From Symbiodinium natans (taxonomy: Eukaryota; Sar; Dinophyceae; Suessiales; Symbiodiniaceae), in the NCBI GenBank assembly GCA_905221605.1, contig CAJNDS010002091.1, forward strand, positions 1,198,501-1,262,500: a stretch of DNA of 64,000 nucleotides. Direction: 5' to 3'. Of this stretch, positions 62,371 to 64,000 are shown piece after piece. Each line of letters starts with the position of its first letter. The first letter of the stretch is position 1. Made by a program: the position numbers and the translations under genes. Under the pieces are notes generated by a model. It saw nothing but the letters and a program-made list of their open reading frames with translations. It was not told the origin of the DNA and searched no databases.

Positions 62371-62857
62371 ATGCTTCAAGCCAAGCAGCAAATGGCACGT
62401 ATGACCCAATCTCCTCCGCCTGACCAGGGAGTCCAGGTCCAATCTGAACGCAAGACAACTCGTCAAAAGGACGTGCTGTTACCGAAAGTATCCCCCATCT
62501 TCTGGACTTCTTTGTTTGTGCCTTGCCGACGGATCGCCGCATAGTCTCTATAAAGTGGCTGCCAGAGCTGCTGGAGGCAGCGACGCGAACAGAGGAAGCC
62601 TCAGTTGGACGAAGAATCCACTTGCTGGTCTTGTCGGTGGAACGATGCGGAACGTGACTGCAACCAGGGCTCCGCTGACATCTTTCGAGGAGGTGTCGTC
62701 ACTGTCTGTCTGCCTGCAGAAGCAAGAACGATGGGTTGAATTCCCGACTGCGCGCCGACTGCTGCGAAAACTCCAAGCCCGGAAAGCCCTCAGGCAACAC
62801 AAGGGCACAAAGAAGCAGCACGGCAAAGAAAGGCTCGACGTCGCCAGCCGCATTTGA
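62371..62857 (+). CDS. Possible plus-strand two-exon gene, unrecognised
   Basis: From the ATG at 62371 the frame reads MLQAKQQMARMTQSPPPDQG and SERKTTRQKDVLLPK. A second block in another frame (62560-62857) reads GSLSWTKNPLAGLVGGTMRN and a strongly basic C-terminus (ARRLLRKLQARKALRQHKGT). An intron between about 62490 and 62560 would be needed. Minus-strand frames opposite are Ser/Cys-rich and less convincing. Confidence 0.35.
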
Positions 62858-63079
62858 TTGTCACTAGTTGCCAGAAGCATCGGCTGATGTTGCTGGCCTT
62901 GCCTGAGTTTGGATGTCCTTCATGATGTGCTTCCCGTGGCTTCTCGGCCGCCAACCCCACGGAGGCCGAAGGCAGCGGAGCTGCAGACCCGGGTTTGGCT
63001 GCCGCCGCGGAGTACGCGCTAACCACAGATTTCCTTAGTCACATGTCTGGGCTGACCAAAGGCCTGTTTAGTCTCGCCG

Positions 63080-63574
63080 CTAGAGGCTGCCAAGCGTCTG
63101 GACCTCCATTACGGCTGACATGTTGGGCATCGCCAGGCCGGAAGGGAGAGAAGTGCCCAAACTGGTTGAGAGTGCGCTTGCACTGCTTGCAGATATTGTG
63201 GGAGCTGTCGGCATCGTTGCTGCTGGCGGCATCGCCGGCGGCATAGGCATGCCACCCATAAACGGGTTCATCATTGGCATCATGTAAGGATTGGCATAGG
63301 TGCTGTAGCCCATCACAACGGTGGGTCCTGGTGGTCCTGGAGGACCCATTTCGCCAGCATCACCTGCCTCCCCAGTGGGGCCTTTCGGCCCCCTTGCCCC
63401 TCGTGGCCCTTTCGGACCAGTCGGCCCGAGTAAAGCAGCTGGCGAGGCGGCAAGTACTGGCGCCGGCGCAGGGGCCGGAGCACTGGAATCGCTGAGCGCC
63501 TGTCCCGCAACTTTTGCCATGGGTTGCACTGGCATCTGCTGAAACGATCGTTCCGGCCTGCATCTGGTGCTCAT
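63080..63574 (-). CDS. Collagen-like Gly-X-Y protein
   Basis: A 164-residue protein from the ATG at 63574 to a stop at 63080, no intron evident. Residues 50-85 are twelve uninterrupted Gly-X-Y triplets ([20 protein letters not shown], then GPPGPPGP), preceded by an Ala/Pro linker ([19 protein letters not shown]) and followed by a Met/Pro/Gly segment ([20 protein letters not shown]) and a Ser/Ala/Thr tail. Collagen-like triplets can form a trimeric triple helix; twelve is short but within the range that folds. No signal peptide or membrane anchor is visible, so export is uncertain unless an upstream exon exists. Role unknown. Confidence 0.7.
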   Translation of the reverse strand: MSTRCRPERSFQQMPVQPMAKVAGQALSDSSAPAPAPAPVLAASPAALLGPTGPKGPRGARGPKGPTGEAGDAGEMGPPGPPGPTVVMGYSTYANPYMMPMMNPFMGGMPMPPAMPPAATMPTAPTISASSASALSTSLGTSLPSGLAMPNMSAVMEVQTLGSL

Positions 63575-64000
63575 TTCTTACTTTCGAGAGAGCGACTGTG
63601 TTGTGATGAAGCCTTGCCCTGGCACAGCGAAACTCAGTCTCATCTATGGGTTGTACATGGATGCAGCTCGGCACCGGACTCATCCTTGGCAGCTCTTAGA
63701 GCTCGGACTGTCTCTGCACCTGCAGCTCCCAATTCCGAAGCATGTCTGAAATTCTGCTCCTGCGCTTGACACTGCAGTTTGGAAACCACGAGAGCGATAC
63801 GGAGACAAGATGACGGCTTGATGAGGTGCAGACTTCCGCGCAGCAGCCCGGCAGTTGTTTCCGTGGAAAGCAAGTGGATCTTTACCTCAGTAAGCCATGC
63901 ACCCAGACTCACGGCTCGCAACATGAATAGGGTCAAGAAGAGCCGCTGAAGGAGCCTGCTTGGCTCCTACTACCACAGCCAGCGCCAGGACGGCGAACAT
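63575..64000. other. No gene assigned
   Basis: A minus-strand frame at 63640-63936 is open, but its composition is unremarkable. It may hold upstream sequence of the collagen-like gene or of a gene that runs off the window. Confidence 0.45.

Overview
The window reads as nuclear DNA of a dinoflagellate, most likely a Symbiodinium-type alga. The grounds are: protein-coding exons on one strand, introns that mostly start with GC or GA instead of GT and always end AG followed by G, a plastid-targeting leader with an FVSP motif after a hydrophobic stretch, plant/algal-type telomere-like repeats (CCCTAAA) scattered internally, long homopolymer C/G tracts, and several families typical of dinoflagellate genomes (PPR-like, DUF4116-like, paired PDZ-like, EF-hand, cyclic-nucleotide-binding). 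I saw no bacterial operon, tRNA, rRNA, CRISPR array or spliced-leader gene.

Layout. All eleven genes I can assign to a family lie on the minus strand, so they are transcribed from right to left: collagen-like protein (63.1-63.6 kb), two-PDZ protein (46.7-47.4), exostosin-like glycosyltransferase (44.8-46.1), CCR4/nocturnin-type nuclease (40.5-42.1), alpha-amylase (36.3-40.2), cyclic-nucleotide-binding protein (23.2-24.1), EF-hand protein (21.8-23.0), plastid FN3 protein (20.2-21.0), PPR-like protein (9.8-10.8), DUF4116 repeat protein (7.2-8.4) and a REV1-type BRCT protein (4.95-5.74). Between them are unassigned exon-like blocks, again mostly minus-strand, and long stretches of repeats: direct repeats at 2.3-2.7 kb, foldback or MITE-like elements at 18.0, 19.2, 23.0, 27.1 and 31.8 kb, microsatellites, and poly-C or poly-G runs.

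Two genes could be rebuilt exon by exon from homology and reading phase. The alpha-amylase has seven well-supported exons plus a probable eighth. The CCR4-type nuclease has five exons and a complete catalytic set; the amylase follows 311 bp downstream in the same direction. Together with introns in the BRCT, glycosyltransferase and cyclic-nucleotide genes this gives 13 introns: 8 start with GC, 3 with GT, 2 with GA, and every acceptor is AG followed by G.

The genes do not form one pathway. They look like unrelated housekeeping and signalling genes in a one-directional array, as expected for dinoflagellates. Gene starts were taken at ATG codons where possible; several apparent longer frames begin only at TTG or GTG and were trimmed. 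Many exon-like blocks cannot be joined without transcript data and are given low confidence.
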